Assembly: GCA_938091675.1 (NCBI GenBank)
Contig: CALKMX010000032.1
Span: forward strand, 1 to 38,095
Reading direction: 5' to 3'
Length of the DNA stretch: 38,095 nucleotides
Origin: an uncultured Opitutales bacterium
GTDB taxonomy: Bacteria > Verrucomicrobiota > Verrucomicrobiia > Opitutales > Seribacteraceae
Positions 1 through 8,256 of the stretch are shown piece after piece; position 1 is the first letter of the stretch, and the number at the start of each line of letters is the position of its first letter. Both the position numbers and the translations under genes were made by a program. The notes under the pieces are model-generated. The model worked only from the letters and a program-made list of their open reading frames with translations, was not told the DNA's origin and ran no database searches.

Positions 1-473
1 ATTGCAATGCGGGTGGCAAGCCAGGCACCGGTGATGGAAGCGGTACGGGTGCCTCCGTCTGCCTGGATGACATCGCAATCAATCCACAAGGTTTTGTCGG
101 TTAATTTTTTGAGATCGAGCACGGCGCGCAGGGAACGCCCGATAAGTCTTTGAATTTCAATATTTCTCCCGTCCTGCCTTCCCCGGGAAATCGGCCGGTC
201 CTTGCGGGTAAGAGTGGCGTAGGGGAGCATACTGTACTCGGCGGTGAGCCAGCCCCCTTCTATTTTTTGCTGCCGCATCCACCCGGGCACCTTGTCCTCA
301 ATCATCGCCGAGCAGATCACCCGGGTATTGCCAAAGGAGCAAAGCACCGAGCCATTGGCATGGGGGGCAATGCCGGTCTGGAAATCGACAGGGCGCATTT
401 CATCAAGGGCCCGGCCGGAAGGACGCTCAAAAATTTGATCCAACTGGGAGGCAAGGTCGGTAGGTTCGTTCAT
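1..473 (-). CDS. rph: Ribonuclease PH, N-terminal part (runs off left edge)
   Basis: This is a phosphorolytic 3'-5' exoribonuclease that trims tRNA 3' ends and acts as a ring-shaped hexamer in the cytoplasm. Reading leftward from the ATG at 473, the protein has the family's opening features: [13 protein letters not shown], then [30 protein letters not shown], the [23 protein letters not shown] segment and [20 protein letters not shown]. About 157 residues are present and the frame stays open to base 1, so roughly the last third is missing because of the window boundary and not because of a break. The start lies one base downstream of the TGA of the metallo-beta-lactamase gene, so the two are probably co-transcribed and translationally coupled. 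Recognition is confident from the motif order. Confidence 0.95.
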   Translation of the reverse strand, partial: MNEPTDLASQLDQIFERPSGRALDEMRPVDFQTGIAPHANGSVLCSFGNTRVICSAMIEDKVPGWMRQQKIEGGWLTAEYSMLPYATLTRKDRPISRGRQDGRNIEIQRLIGRSLRAVLDLKKLTDKTLWIDCDVIQADGGTRTASITGAWLATRIA

Positions 474-474
474 C

Positions 475-1827
475 TCAGACTTCATATTCGATTAGAGGCT
501 CGGGGTCGAGCACGGGAAGGTCGTTTTGTTCAAATTGGGAGGAAAACCAGGCCCGGGCTTCCGGGTCGCCATGGTGAAGTAGGATCTTTCTTGGGCTTAC
601 CGATCGGGCAAAAGCAAGCAGTTCGTCGCGGTCGGCATGACCGCTGAGGTCGTACTGCCGGATGGTTGCCCGGATTTTTTCCTTCAGGTCGACCGCCTCG
701 AAAAGAAACTCCTCTCCTGGCTGGCCTTGCAGCAACTGTCCACCGGGGGTGGAGGGATCGCAATATCCGACAAAGAAAATACCATTGCGGTCATCGCCCA
801 ACATGGAGGAGGCCAGCATGTAGGATGGGGTGTTTTCCACCATCATGCCACTGCTCACCAGATAAATGCCCTGCATGGGTAAGGGTTCGCCCGGTTGCAG
901 ACGTCTGGGCAATGGCTGAACCCCGAGGGAGCGCAAAACTTTGCGGGAAAAGTTGATCCGGCTGAAGTTTTGCGAAATTTGATGGATATGATTGACCAGG
1001 TCCATTCCCAGCCCGGAACAAAAAACGGGGCTTGGGGGCAGGGCTTTGTTTTTGCGGGCCTCATCGAGCACTACCAGCATTTCCTGCATCCGGCCAAGGG
1101 CAAACACCGGAACCAGGGCGGAACCGCCACGCTTGAGGGTTTTGCGGATATCCTGGAGCAGGCGGACGATTTCTGCCTCTCTTTGCTGGCCAGCGGGCCG
1201 TTCGGAAACTCCCCGGGTGGTTTCCATCACCAGTAGGTCAACCGGATGACGGGGAAGTTGGGCACCCTCAAGAGTCCGCAAATCATTAAATAAAAGGTCA
1301 CCGGTGAAAAAGATGTGCTTTCCCTCATATTTTAAATCGAAGGATACCGCCCCGGCAACATGACCGGCATGGTAGGCGGTGATCTCCATTTCCTGCCCGT
1401 CTTTTTCGAAAATCATAGGCTCCCCAATGGGCATGATTTCCATACGGTCATAGAGGGCACTCAGATCCGAACGGCCGTAAAGAGGAAGCTCAGGCAATTT
1501 GAGTTCACTGCGTTGACGCTTCATCACTGCGAGCGAGTTGGAAAGCATCCTCCGGATAAGGATGGAGCTTGGATAGCTCAGGAAAACCGGAGCCTGGGGA
1601 TGCAGGCGGGCTAGCAGAGGCAGGCTGCCGAGATGGTCGAGGTGGCAATGGGTAAGGAGGATGAAATCGAGTGTGCCGGGCTGGATCCTGTCATGCCGGG
1701 GTAAGGATTCATTGCCCGCATACTTGGGGTGCAGGCCGGAATCTATGACAAAGCGGAAGGGGCCGACCTGGCAAAAGGAACAGTTTGCCCCGATACCACC
1801 ATGGGGATTTAAGTCGGTAAATTTCAT
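475..1827 (-). CDS. Beta-CASP metallo-beta-lactamase RNA-processing nuclease
   Basis: This 450-residue protein belongs to the CPSF73/RNase J-like beta-CASP nucleases. The metal-binding motif HCHLDHLG lies at residues 60-67, a further His at 156 (HAGH) and the Asp of FTGDL at 177. The beta-CASP insertion follows ([13 protein letters not shown] near 239-251), and the C-terminal RMMBL part has SGHADRDEL near 395-403 and LLHHGD near 416-421. This layout predicts a two-zinc endo- or exoribonuclease. The gene sits between apaG (4-nt ATGA overlap upstream) and rph (1-nt gap downstream), so an RNA-processing role fits the neighbourhood. It lacks the length and C-terminal domain of RNase J, so it is closer to the short YSH1-like bacterial group. 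The substrate is unknown. Confidence 0.9.
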   Translation of the reverse strand: MKFTDLNPHGGIGANCSFCQVGPFRFVIDSGLHPKYAGNESLPRHDRIQPGTLDFILLTHCHLDHLGSLPLLARLHPQAPVFLSYPSSILIRRMLSNSLAVMKRQRSELKLPELPLYGRSDLSALYDRMEIMPIGEPMIFEKDGQEMEITAYHAGHVAGAVSFDLKYEGKHIFFTGDLLFNDLRTLEGAQLPRHPVDLLVMETTRGVSERPAGQQREAEIVRLLQDIRKTLKRGGSALVPVFALGRMQEMLVVLDEARKNKALPPSPVFCSGLGMDLVNHIHQISQNFSRINFSRKVLRSLGVQPLPRRLQPGEPLPMQGIYLVSSGMMVENTPSYMLASSMLGDDRNGIFFVGYCDPSTPGGQLLQGQPGEEFLFEAVDLKEKIRATIRQYDLSGHADRDELLAFARSVSPRKILLHHGDPEARAWFSSQFEQNDLPVLDPEPLIEYEV

Positions 1828-2258
1828 GAATCGAAGGGAGGGGCGGAGGAATCAATGGGGACCTCAAGACGGAATGGATTCATCCGGACATGCACTTTAT
1901 CGCCATGTTGATCCACTCCATGAAAAGATCCGCGTGCTTCCGCCGAGAGATGGGTGACATGATAACTGTTGTAGGAAAAGGAACCGCCCGGTTCCAGCAC
2001 CGGGCATTCGCCCACGATCTTGTCCCCCTCGACCACAGTGGTGGTGCCGTCCTCATTGACCAGAATCCATTTTCTGCCCAGCAGGGTGATGGTGGACTCG
2101 GTGAGGTTGTGAATGGTGATAAAATAAATGAAGGCATGCAGGTGGGCACCTTGCACCGCAGACTTTTCCTTGTGGTGGACGAGTTTGTCGAGCTTTGCCT
2201 GGAGGCCGCTGAGTTCCTTGCTGTCTTCTTGCACGGGCTGATGAGTTGATAAAGGCAT
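1824..2258 (-). CDS. apaG: ApaG-domain protein
   Basis: This 144-residue protein has an ApaG/DUF525 beta-sandwich fold. The diagnostic segments are FIYFITIHNLTEST, LGRKWILVNEDG, the VEGDKIVGECPVLEPGGSFSYNS stretch and GSFHGVD. The first 35 or so residues form a charged, helical-looking extension before the domain. ApaG was linked genetically to Co2+/Mg2+ efflux in enterobacteria, but its biochemical role is unclear; the same fold also occurs in F-box and polymerase-interacting proteins. The ATG at 2258 is the first in frame. Its TGA overlaps the start of the beta-CASP nuclease by 4 nt. It is divergent from purH, with 116 bp between the two starts, which must hold both promoters. Family assignment is secure; function is not. 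Confidence 0.88.
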   Translation of the reverse strand: MPLSTHQPVQEDSKELSGLQAKLDKLVHHKEKSAVQGAHLHAFIYFITIHNLTESTITLLGRKWILVNEDGTTTVVEGDKIVGECPVLEPGGSFSYNSYHVTHLSAEARGSFHGVDQHGDKVHVRMNPFRLEVPIDSSAPPFDS

Positions 2259-2374
2259 TTACACATAACAACGGAGATGGAAATCACCAATTCTTTTCCA
2301 CCCATCCTGATGAGTTGTCCACAATTGGCGGAAAAATGTTGCCCGAATCGCAGAGGCTTGCAGTAAGTTTTCGG

Positions 2375-3925
2375 ATGTCCAAATTTGCATTGCTATCCGT
2401 CAGCGACAAGTCGGGGATTGTTCCCTTTGCCCGGTCCCTGGTCGATCACCATGGTTTCACCCTGCTATCCACCGGGGGGACCGCCAAGCTGTTGCGGGAG
2501 GAAGGCGTGCCGGTCACCGATGTGAGCGAGCACACCGGTTTCCCCGAAATGATGGACGGAAGGGTGAAAACCCTGCACCCCAAAATCCACGGCGGGCTGC
2601 TCTGCCTGCGCGATGATACCGGCCACCGGGAAGCTGCGCAAAAACACAGCATCGGGATGATCGATCTGGTGGTGGTCAACCTTTATCCCTTCGAGGAAAC
2701 CGTCGCCCGGACGGGAGTGAGTTTTGAGGAGGCGATCGAACAGATCGATATAGGGGGGCCCTCCATGCTCCGCAGTGCGGCCAAGAACCATCGCGATGTC
2801 ACCGTGGTTTGCGATCCCACCGATTATGACCGGGTGCTGGAGTCTTTTCAATCACCCGAGGAGGGTGCTTCCCTGCGACGCGAGCTGGCCCAGAAAGTCT
2901 TTGCCCGCACCGCCTCTTATGACCGTGCGATCAGTGAGTATTTGCAGGAGCAGGCATCGGATGTTCCGGACTTGGATGCCATATCCGGGTTTCCCGCCCA
3001 GATGAATATTCAATCGTCCAAGGCGATGGGCCTGCGCTACGGGGAAAACCCGCACCAGCAAGCCGCCCTGTACGGGGAATTCCTTGACCATTTTGAACAA
3101 CTCCAGGGTAAGGAACTTTCCTACAATAATATCCTCGATGTTTCCGCAGCGGCCTATCTGATTGGCGAATTTGAGCGTCCCACTGTGGCTATCCTCAAGC
3201 ATACCAACCCTTGCGGGGCGGCCAGTGCGGACGATCTGGAAACCGCCTGGGAATATGCCTATGCCACCGACCGGCAGGCTCCTTTTGGCGGTATCATTGT
3301 GGTAAACAATACGCTCGATCAGGGACTGGCATCCAAAATAAGTGAAATCTTTTGCGAGGTGATCATTGCTCCCGGATTTACGGATGATGCCCGCGAAGTC
3401 TTTGCCAAAAAGAAAAATCTTAGATTGCTGGTATCCAAGTCCGGTTTTGGGGCGGAGACCCTGCAGGAAATACGTTCTATCCCCGGAGGATACCTCGCCC
3501 AGGACAGGGACCAGAAAAAGATCAACCCCAAGGCCTTTGAAGTGGTGACTGAGCGTCAGCCCACCGCGGAGGAGTGGCGCTCGATGCTTTTTGGTTGGCG
3601 GGTGGTCAGGCATGTGAAAAGTAATGCCATTGTCTACGCGGGGGATGAGCGGACTCTGGGCGTGGGAGCCGGGCAGATGTCCCGGGTGGACAGTTCCCGC
3701 ATTGCAGTATGGAAGGCGGGCGAGGCCAAGCTTTCCCTGACCGGTTCGACCATTGCATCCGATGCCTTTTTTCCCTTTGCCGATGGATTGATTGCGGCAG
3801 CGGATGCCGGAGCCACCGCTGCCATTCAACCGGGGGGAAGTGTGCGGGATGAAGAGGTGATCCAGGCGGCCAACGAGCGGGGCCTGGCCATGGTCTTTAC
3901 CCGAACCCGTCACTTTAAACATTGA
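2375..3925 (+). CDS. purH: Bifunctional AICAR transformylase / IMP cyclohydrolase
   Basis: PurH carries out the last two steps of purine synthesis, formylating AICAR and closing the ring to IMP. I chose the ATG at 2375, giving 516 residues, because the family begins with the segment [20 protein letters not shown]; the longer frame back to 2246 has no homologous character. The cyclohydrolase domain contains [19 protein letters not shown], the [15 protein letters not shown] segment and [16 protein letters not shown]. The transformylase domain contains [13 protein letters not shown], the catalytic Lys-His in [11 protein letters not shown], and the final [10 protein letters not shown] and [13 protein letters not shown]. 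The length and all key motifs are intact. It is followed 42 bp later by an unrelated metalloprotease gene. Confidence 0.97.
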   Translation: MSKFALLSVSDKSGIVPFARSLVDHHGFTLLSTGGTAKLLREEGVPVTDVSEHTGFPEMMDGRVKTLHPKIHGGLLCLRDDTGHREAAQKHSIGMIDLVVVNLYPFEETVARTGVSFEEAIEQIDIGGPSMLRSAAKNHRDVTVVCDPTDYDRVLESFQSPEEGASLRRELAQKVFARTASYDRAISEYLQEQASDVPDLDAISGFPAQMNIQSSKAMGLRYGENPHQQAALYGEFLDHFEQLQGKELSYNNILDVSAAAYLIGEFERPTVAILKHTNPCGAASADDLETAWEYAYATDRQAPFGGIIVVNNTLDQGLASKISEIFCEVIIAPGFTDDAREVFAKKKNLRLLVSKSGFGAETLQEIRSIPGGYLAQDRDQKKINPKAFEVVTERQPTAEEWRSMLFGWRVVRHVKSNAIVYAGDERTLGVGAGQMSRVDSSRIAVWKAGEAKLSLTGSTIASDAFFPFADGLIAAADAGATAAIQPGGSVRDEEVIQAANERGLAMVFTRTRHFKH

Positions 3926-3967
3926 TCCGTTCTTGTCTACCTGGCAACTGGCGCTATCGATAGAAGT

Positions 3968-4771
3968 GTGATCACGAGTATCTTTACAAATATCAGATGG
4001 TCCGCCCTGGGCCTGCTCGCTTACACCTGTCTGCTCTTTGGCTGTGGGCAGGCGATGCTCTCGGACGAGCATCTGGCCAACCGTTCCAAAAAGGAATTCG
4101 TCAAGATGAAGCAAAAGGAGACCATTTCCTCCAATTCCACCCATCAGGAAATGATCAAGGAAATTGGGGAGCGGATTGCCGGGGTTGCCCAGGTCGACCT
4201 GCCGGGGACGGAATGGGAGTTTGTGGTCTTTGACAAAGGGGATGCCAATGCCTTTGCCATGCCCGGTGGCAAGGTGGGGGTGAACAGCGGCCTGATTGAT
4301 CTGGCAGCGGGAAATGAGGATGAAATTGCCGCAGTCATGGGGCACGAAATTGCCCATGTTGCCCTGCGCCATAGCAACAAACGGATGAGCCAGGCAATCG
4401 GTCTGGGGGTGGGGGGGGTGATTCTCGATGTCGCCCTGCGTAACCAAAGTTCCACCGAGCGTATGCTTGGACGGACCGCCTATGGGGTGGGGACCACCGT
4501 GGGGCTGGCCTTGCCCTTCAGCCGGGAAAACGAACGGGAGGCCGATCACCGGGGTCTCTACTATGCAGCGATGGCGGGGTACGATCCGCGCGGTGCAGTC
4601 AGTTTCTGGCGGAAAATGGAGGCAAAAAACAAGGGAAAACGAATGCCCCAGTTCCTCTCCACCCATCCGAACCCGGGAAACCGGATCCAATTTCTAGAAC
4701 AAAATATGGACCATGCCCTGGGGCTTTACCGGCAGGCAAAACAAGCCAGGGGAGAAAGGGCAAACCCATGA
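3968..4771 (+). CDS. M48-family zinc metalloprotease lipoprotein
   Basis: This is a 267-residue periplasmic metallopeptidase related to LoiP and the protease part of BepA. A GTG start gives a short basic N-terminus, a hydrophobic segment and a lipobox ending LLFGC at Cys26, so the mature protein is probably membrane-anchored by lipid. The zinc motif HEIAH is at 126-130 and the third ligand lies in ENEREADHRG (Glu191). A serine-rich STHPNPGNRI motif near the C-terminus is typical of this group. Members degrade misfolded envelope proteins or help outer-membrane assembly; the exact substrate cannot be read from sequence. Its TGA overlaps the ATG of the M20 peptidase by 4 nt, so the two form a small operon. 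Confidence 0.92.
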   Translation: MITSIFTNIRWSALGLLAYTCLLFGCGQAMLSDEHLANRSKKEFVKMKQKETISSNSTHQEMIKEIGERIAGVAQVDLPGTEWEFVVFDKGDANAFAMPGGKVGVNSGLIDLAAGNEDEIAAVMGHEIAHVALRHSNKRMSQAIGLGVGGVILDVALRNQSSTERMLGRTAYGVGTTVGLALPFSRENEREADHRGLYYAAMAGYDPRGAVSFWRKMEAKNKGKRMPQFLSTHPNPGNRIQFLEQNMDHALGLYRQAKQARGERANP

Positions 4772-6141
4772 GCTTACTCCTGCAAGACCCAGTCGAGGCA
4801 CTCAGGCGTTATGTCGCCCATCCCAGCGTGTCTGCCGATTCCTCTTTTGCCTCCGGAGTGACCGGTGCACGGGATTGTGCCTGCACTATGCTCAAAGAGC
4901 TTGGCTTTTCGGTGGATCTGGTGGATACGCCGATTCATCCAATTATTGTGGCCACCCGGGGGGAGCCTTCCTGGCCGGGCATAGTGATCTACGGGCATTA
5001 CGATGTGCAACCGCCCGATCCCCTGGGTTTATGGACCAGTGATCCCTTTGATGCTCAGGAACGAAACGGCAGGCTGTACGGCCGTGGTGCCGCAGACAAT
5101 AAGGGGCCACAAATTGTGCATATGGCCGCCCTGGCTCGTGCCCTGAAAAAAAATCCCAATCTTCCCCTGCGCATCACTTATCTGATTGAAGGGGAGGAGG
5201 AAATTGGCAGCCCCAGTTTCCGCAAATTCCTGGAGGATGGAAAAGACCGTTTGCAGGGAGATTTTTTACTGGTTTCCGACACCGGCAGTCCCGGCCCAGA
5301 ACAACTGGCGGTGACCACCGGTCTGCGCGGACTGGTCGCTCTGGAAGTGAAAGTGTACGGCCCCAAGCAGGACTTGCATTCCGGCGTGCATGGTGGGGCA
5401 TTGCTCAACCCCTTACAGGCTCTGGCTCATGCCTGTGCATCTTTGCACGACGCAGAGGGCAGGGTGACGGTGCCGGGATTTTACGACGGGGTAAAAGCAC
5501 CCGAGGACTGGGAACGTGAGGAGCTGGGCAAGCTGCCCATCACCGAGTCTTCCTATGCGGAATTTCTTGGTGCCCCAGGATTTTTCCCGCCGCCTGGATA
5601 TTCCCCGCTGGAAGCCATCCGTTTCTGTCCGACCCTGGAATTTAACGGTCTTGGTGGGGGCTACCAGGGAGAGGGTTCCAAAACCGTTATCCCGGCGGAA
5701 GCTTTTGCCAAGATTACCTGCCGTCTGGTGCCCGACCAATCCGCAGATGATATTGCCAACAAAGTAAAGTCTGCCCTGCAGGCCGCTTTCCCTTCCGCCG
5801 TGCGGGTGGAAGTGGAAGCAAAGGGAGGGGGCGACCCCTATGCCATTTTACCGCCGGGCAAACCGGGGGCGGACGAACAGGCAAAGCCGTTGCTCAAACG
5901 GGCCTTCCCCCTGGCGGAAAAGTGTATTGAGCATGCCTTTGGGTCCAGTCCCCTGTACCTGCGGGAGGGTGGGAGCATTCCCATTATCCGGGATCTCAAA
6001 GAAGTGGCGGGGCTGGATTCCCTGATGCTTGGGCTATTTACCAATGAGGACAACCTGCACGCCCCGGACGAGAGTTTTAACTTGGAAATTATGCACAAGG
6101 CAATCGATGCCTTTGAGGAGTTTTTCCTCGGGTTGGCTTAG
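4768..6141 (+). CDS. M20-family dipeptidase
   Basis: This 457-residue cytoplasmic metallopeptidase resembles carnosinase/CNDP and other dipeptidases of the M20 (ArgE/DapE/CPG2) family. Visible metal ligands and catalytic residues are GHYDVQP (His77, Asp79), GAADNKG (Asp110, bridging), EGEEEIG (Glu143/144) and SDTG (Asp171), plus the C-terminal His in NLHAPDE. The lid/dimerisation domain sits between about residues 190 and 300 and includes DLHSGVHGG, a hallmark of the dipeptidase branch. It probably cleaves small peptides; substrate choice is not predictable. The start codon overlaps the M48 stop by 4 nt. Its 3' end overlaps the convergent pal-like gene by 4 bp. Confidence 0.92.
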   Translation: MSLLLQDPVEALRRYVAHPSVSADSSFASGVTGARDCACTMLKELGFSVDLVDTPIHPIIVATRGEPSWPGIVIYGHYDVQPPDPLGLWTSDPFDAQERNGRLYGRGAADNKGPQIVHMAALARALKKNPNLPLRITYLIEGEEEIGSPSFRKFLEDGKDRLQGDFLLVSDTGSPGPEQLAVTTGLRGLVALEVKVYGPKQDLHSGVHGGALLNPLQALAHACASLHDAEGRVTVPGFYDGVKAPEDWEREELGKLPITESSYAEFLGAPGFFPPPGYSPLEAIRFCPTLEFNGLGGGYQGEGSKTVIPAEAFAKITCRLVPDQSADDIANKVKSALQAAFPSAVRVEVEAKGGGDPYAILPPGKPGADEQAKPLLKRAFPLAEKCIEHAFGSSPLYLREGGSIPIIRDLKEVAGLDSLMLGLFTNEDNLHAPDESFNLEIMHKAIDAFEEFFLGLA

Positions 6142-6734
6142 TTTCCTTTGGAGATTACAAATTCCGCCCGTCTGTCCAGGCCTGCCTGATCGGCCATGGC
6201 CTGGGGGATGGCATGTTCATCCCCGATCGATAGGGTATCGATGCGGCGAGGGTCTGTGCCCAGTTCCACCAGATAGTCCTTGATTGTATGTGCCCGGCGC
6301 TCACCGAGGGATTTGTTGTATGCGGAAGTTCCCTTCCAGTCGCAGTAGCCCTCAATCAAAAGGCGTGCATCCCGGTTTTCGGCCAGGAAATTGGCCAGAT
6401 CGATGACCTTGCCGCGCTCGCTGGGAGCAAGGTTGAATTGATCAAAATCAAAATAGACTGCCTCAAAGGGACGGATGGAGTTTCCCGGGTCCATGAACTT
6501 TTCATGCTCGGGATTGCGGGGCAGGAGAAGATCGGGGGTACCCAGCACACCGGGGATGGGTTCGCCGATGGGGGAGATAAGGTTTTGCTCTTCTCCGCGG
6601 TCAAGCAGCAGACCGGCAGGATCTTCGGTGGTGGGCGAACGAGATAATTCGCTCCTGGGCACTGCGGTACGGGAGCAACCCGCAAGCCAGGTAAGCAAAA
6701 AGGCCAGTCCGAAGAGGCCCGGAAACCTAAGCAT
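6138..6734 (-). CDS. Pal/OmpA-family peptidoglycan-associated lipoprotein (copy 1)
   Basis: This 198-residue protein has a signal peptide ending in a lipobox (WLAGC, Cys20), then a low-complexity linker and an OmpA_C domain from about residue 88. The domain opens with VYFDFDQFNLAPSER and carries LIEGYCDWKGTSAYNKSLGERRA; the Asp in GYCD and the Arg in GERRA are the residues that bind diaminopimelate in the family. Pal proteins tie the outer membrane to peptidoglycan and work with TolB, but no tolB or tolA is in this window. The next gene upstream on the same strand, 3 nt away, is a close paralogue, so this pair arose by tandem duplication. The final 4 bp overlap the convergent M20 peptidase gene. 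Confidence 0.9.
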   Translation of the reverse strand: MLRFPGLFGLAFLLTWLAGCSRTAVPRSELSRSPTTEDPAGLLLDRGEEQNLISPIGEPIPGVLGTPDLLLPRNPEHEKFMDPGNSIRPFEAVYFDFDQFNLAPSERGKVIDLANFLAENRDARLLIEGYCDWKGTSAYNKSLGERRAHTIKDYLVELGTDPRRIDTLSIGDEHAIPQAMADQAGLDRRAEFVISKGN

Positions 6735-6737
6735 TAA

Positions 6738-7331
6738 TCAGGAACCGCCAAGCACCACAAAGTGGGCTTTCCGCTCCAGGGCAGAGGTGGTGGAGTCCGC
6801 ATTGGGGGTGGCAAATTCATCCCCCATCGAAAGAATATCCACTCGGTTGGTGTCAGCTCCGAGATCTGCAAGGTATTGTTTTACGCTGGATGCACGGCGG
6901 TCTCCCAGCGACTTGTTGTAAGCGGGCGTTCCCTTCCAGTCGCAATACCCTTCGATAAGGATGCGGGCCTCTGGGTTGGATTGCAGGTACGCAGCCACAT
7001 CCTGTAGCTTGGCCCGTTCATCGGATCCAATGTTGTATTGATCAAAGCCAAAAAAGATTGGCTCGAAGGGACGTTCACCATTGGCCAGGTTGTCTCCCCA
7101 GAAAGGATCCTGCGGGGCGAGACCGTCCCCGTTTAAACCGGTGATAGTGGCCCCAACCGGGGACAAAAGTTCCTCGTCCGTGCCGTCTTGGGCAACACCG
7201 TTTACAAAGGTCCCACGGTTTGCTCCCTTAAGCAAAGCCGTGTCCTCCGGGGACAGGGCCTGTTTTTTGGAACAACCAATAAATCCAGCTGACAAAATTG
7301 CCATGCACAATATCCACACTTTATTATTCAT
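6738..7331 (-). CDS. Pal/OmpA-family peptidoglycan-associated lipoprotein (copy 2)
   Basis: This 197-residue paralogue of the downstream gene has a basic N-terminus, a hydrophobic core and a lipobox ending GFIGC at Cys20. The linker contains LLSPVGATITG, which parallels LISPIGEPIPG in the other copy, so the two proteins align over their whole length and not just in the domain. The OmpA_C domain includes FFGFDQYNIGSDER and LIEGYCDWKGTPAYNKSLGDRRAS, again with the ligand-binding Asp and Arg. It is the first gene of the two-gene unit and begins 109 bp from the divergent chelatase homologue, so the promoter must lie in 7332-7440. Which copy serves as the main Pal is not clear from sequence. Confidence 0.9.
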   Translation of the reverse strand: MNNKVWILCMAILSAGFIGCSKKQALSPEDTALLKGANRGTFVNGVAQDGTDEELLSPVGATITGLNGDGLAPQDPFWGDNLANGERPFEPIFFGFDQYNIGSDERAKLQDVAAYLQSNPEARILIEGYCDWKGTPAYNKSLGDRRASSVKQYLADLGADTNRVDILSMGDEFATPNADSTTSALERKAHFVVLGGS

Positions 7332-7440
7332 GTTATTTACTCCCGCATTTGAATGTTTGGGCTGAGACCCATCATCTCAACCTTCTTAAGTATTTCCTTG
7401 CGCGCGTTCCATGGATCGTCAATGGGAAAAGAGCTGTAAA

Positions 7441-8256
7441 ATGGAATATTTTCTTATTGATAACGGATCCTTGCGTGCGGGCTCAATTTTGCAAATGCGC
7501 AAAATCGCCACTTCTTTGTCGAATGCATCCGGGCATAAGGTCCGCCCTTTTGGCTTAATGCATTCCCACAAGGTTGATCCTGGTGAACTGGAGGGAATGC
7601 CGGGAGAATCGATGCAGGACTTCCTCCTGAGCGATCGGGCGGAGGAGGTGGAGGAAATCCGGGCATTGCCCTTTTTTCTCGGTCCCAGCCTGGCGATTAC
7701 CGATTGGTTGCCCGAAAATTTGCAACTCTGGAAAGAGAAAAATCCGCAGCATAGAAAATTCCGGATTCTCGATCCCCTATACCAACCGGGGGAGGATCGT
7801 CTGGCCCAGGCAATGGCTGAACTGTGTATCGAACAGATCAAAAGTGCGGGCTTTGAAAAACCTGCGGTCGCGATGGTGGACCATGGCACTCCCTTGCCTG
7901 AGGTCAACCAGGTGCGGGAGGATGTGGGGGAGGACATGTGCCAGAGGCTGGGGAGTCAAGTATCTGGATTTTCCACCTGTGCCATGGAACGCCGGCCCGA
8001 CCCGCAATACGATTTTAATGATCCTTTGCTGGAGAATCTTCTGGAAAAATGGATGCGGGATGGCACCAGGGAAGTGGTGGTTTCCCAGTTCTTTTTACTC
8101 CCCGGCAGGCATGCCGGGCCCGGGGGGGACCTAGCTCAAATTTGCCAGCCCTTCACCGATCGGGGAATGAAGATTGCCCGGTCGGAAAACCTGGGGGCTC
8201 ATCGATTGGTCCAGGAAATTCTGCTCGAGCGTATCCGGGCAGACCAGGCAAGTTAG
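7441..8256 (+). CDS. CbiX/sirohydrochlorin chelatase-like protein with degenerate N-terminal half
   Basis: The 271-residue protein is made of two chelatase-like halves. The C-terminal half starts near residue 140 and has AMVDHGTPLPEVNQV and QFFLLPGRHAGPGGD, which supply the two His residues expected at a CbiX metal site. The matching places in the N-terminal half read FLIDNGSLRAG and PFFLGPSLAIT, so both His residues are missing there. I chose the ATG at 7441 because the first beta strand (YFLIDNGS) follows directly; an ATG at 7411 would add ten unremarkable residues. CbiX-type enzymes insert Co, Fe or Ni into tetrapyrroles, but no cobalamin, siroheme or heme gene is nearby, so the substrate is uncertain. 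The stop overlaps the convergent permease gene by 4 bp. Confidence 0.75.
   Translation: MEYFLIDNGSLRAGSILQMRKIATSLSNASGHKVRPFGLMHSHKVDPGELEGMPGESMQDFLLSDRAEEVEEIRALPFFLGPSLAITDWLPENLQLWKEKNPQHRKFRILDPLYQPGEDRLAQAMAELCIEQIKSAGFEKPAVAMVDHGTPLPEVNQVREDVGEDMCQRLGSQVSGFSTCAMERRPDPQYDFNDPLLENLLEKWMRDGTREVVVSQFFLLPGRHAGPGGDLAQICQPFTDRGMKIARSENLGAHRLVQEILLERIRADQAS

Noticed and set aside
2852-4690. A 612-codon open frame on the minus strand opposite purH and the M48 gene
   Set aside because: The plus strand there encodes two proteins with complete family motifs. The antisense product is Gly/His/Pro-rich without recognisable motifs, as expected of a shadow frame in GC-rich codons.
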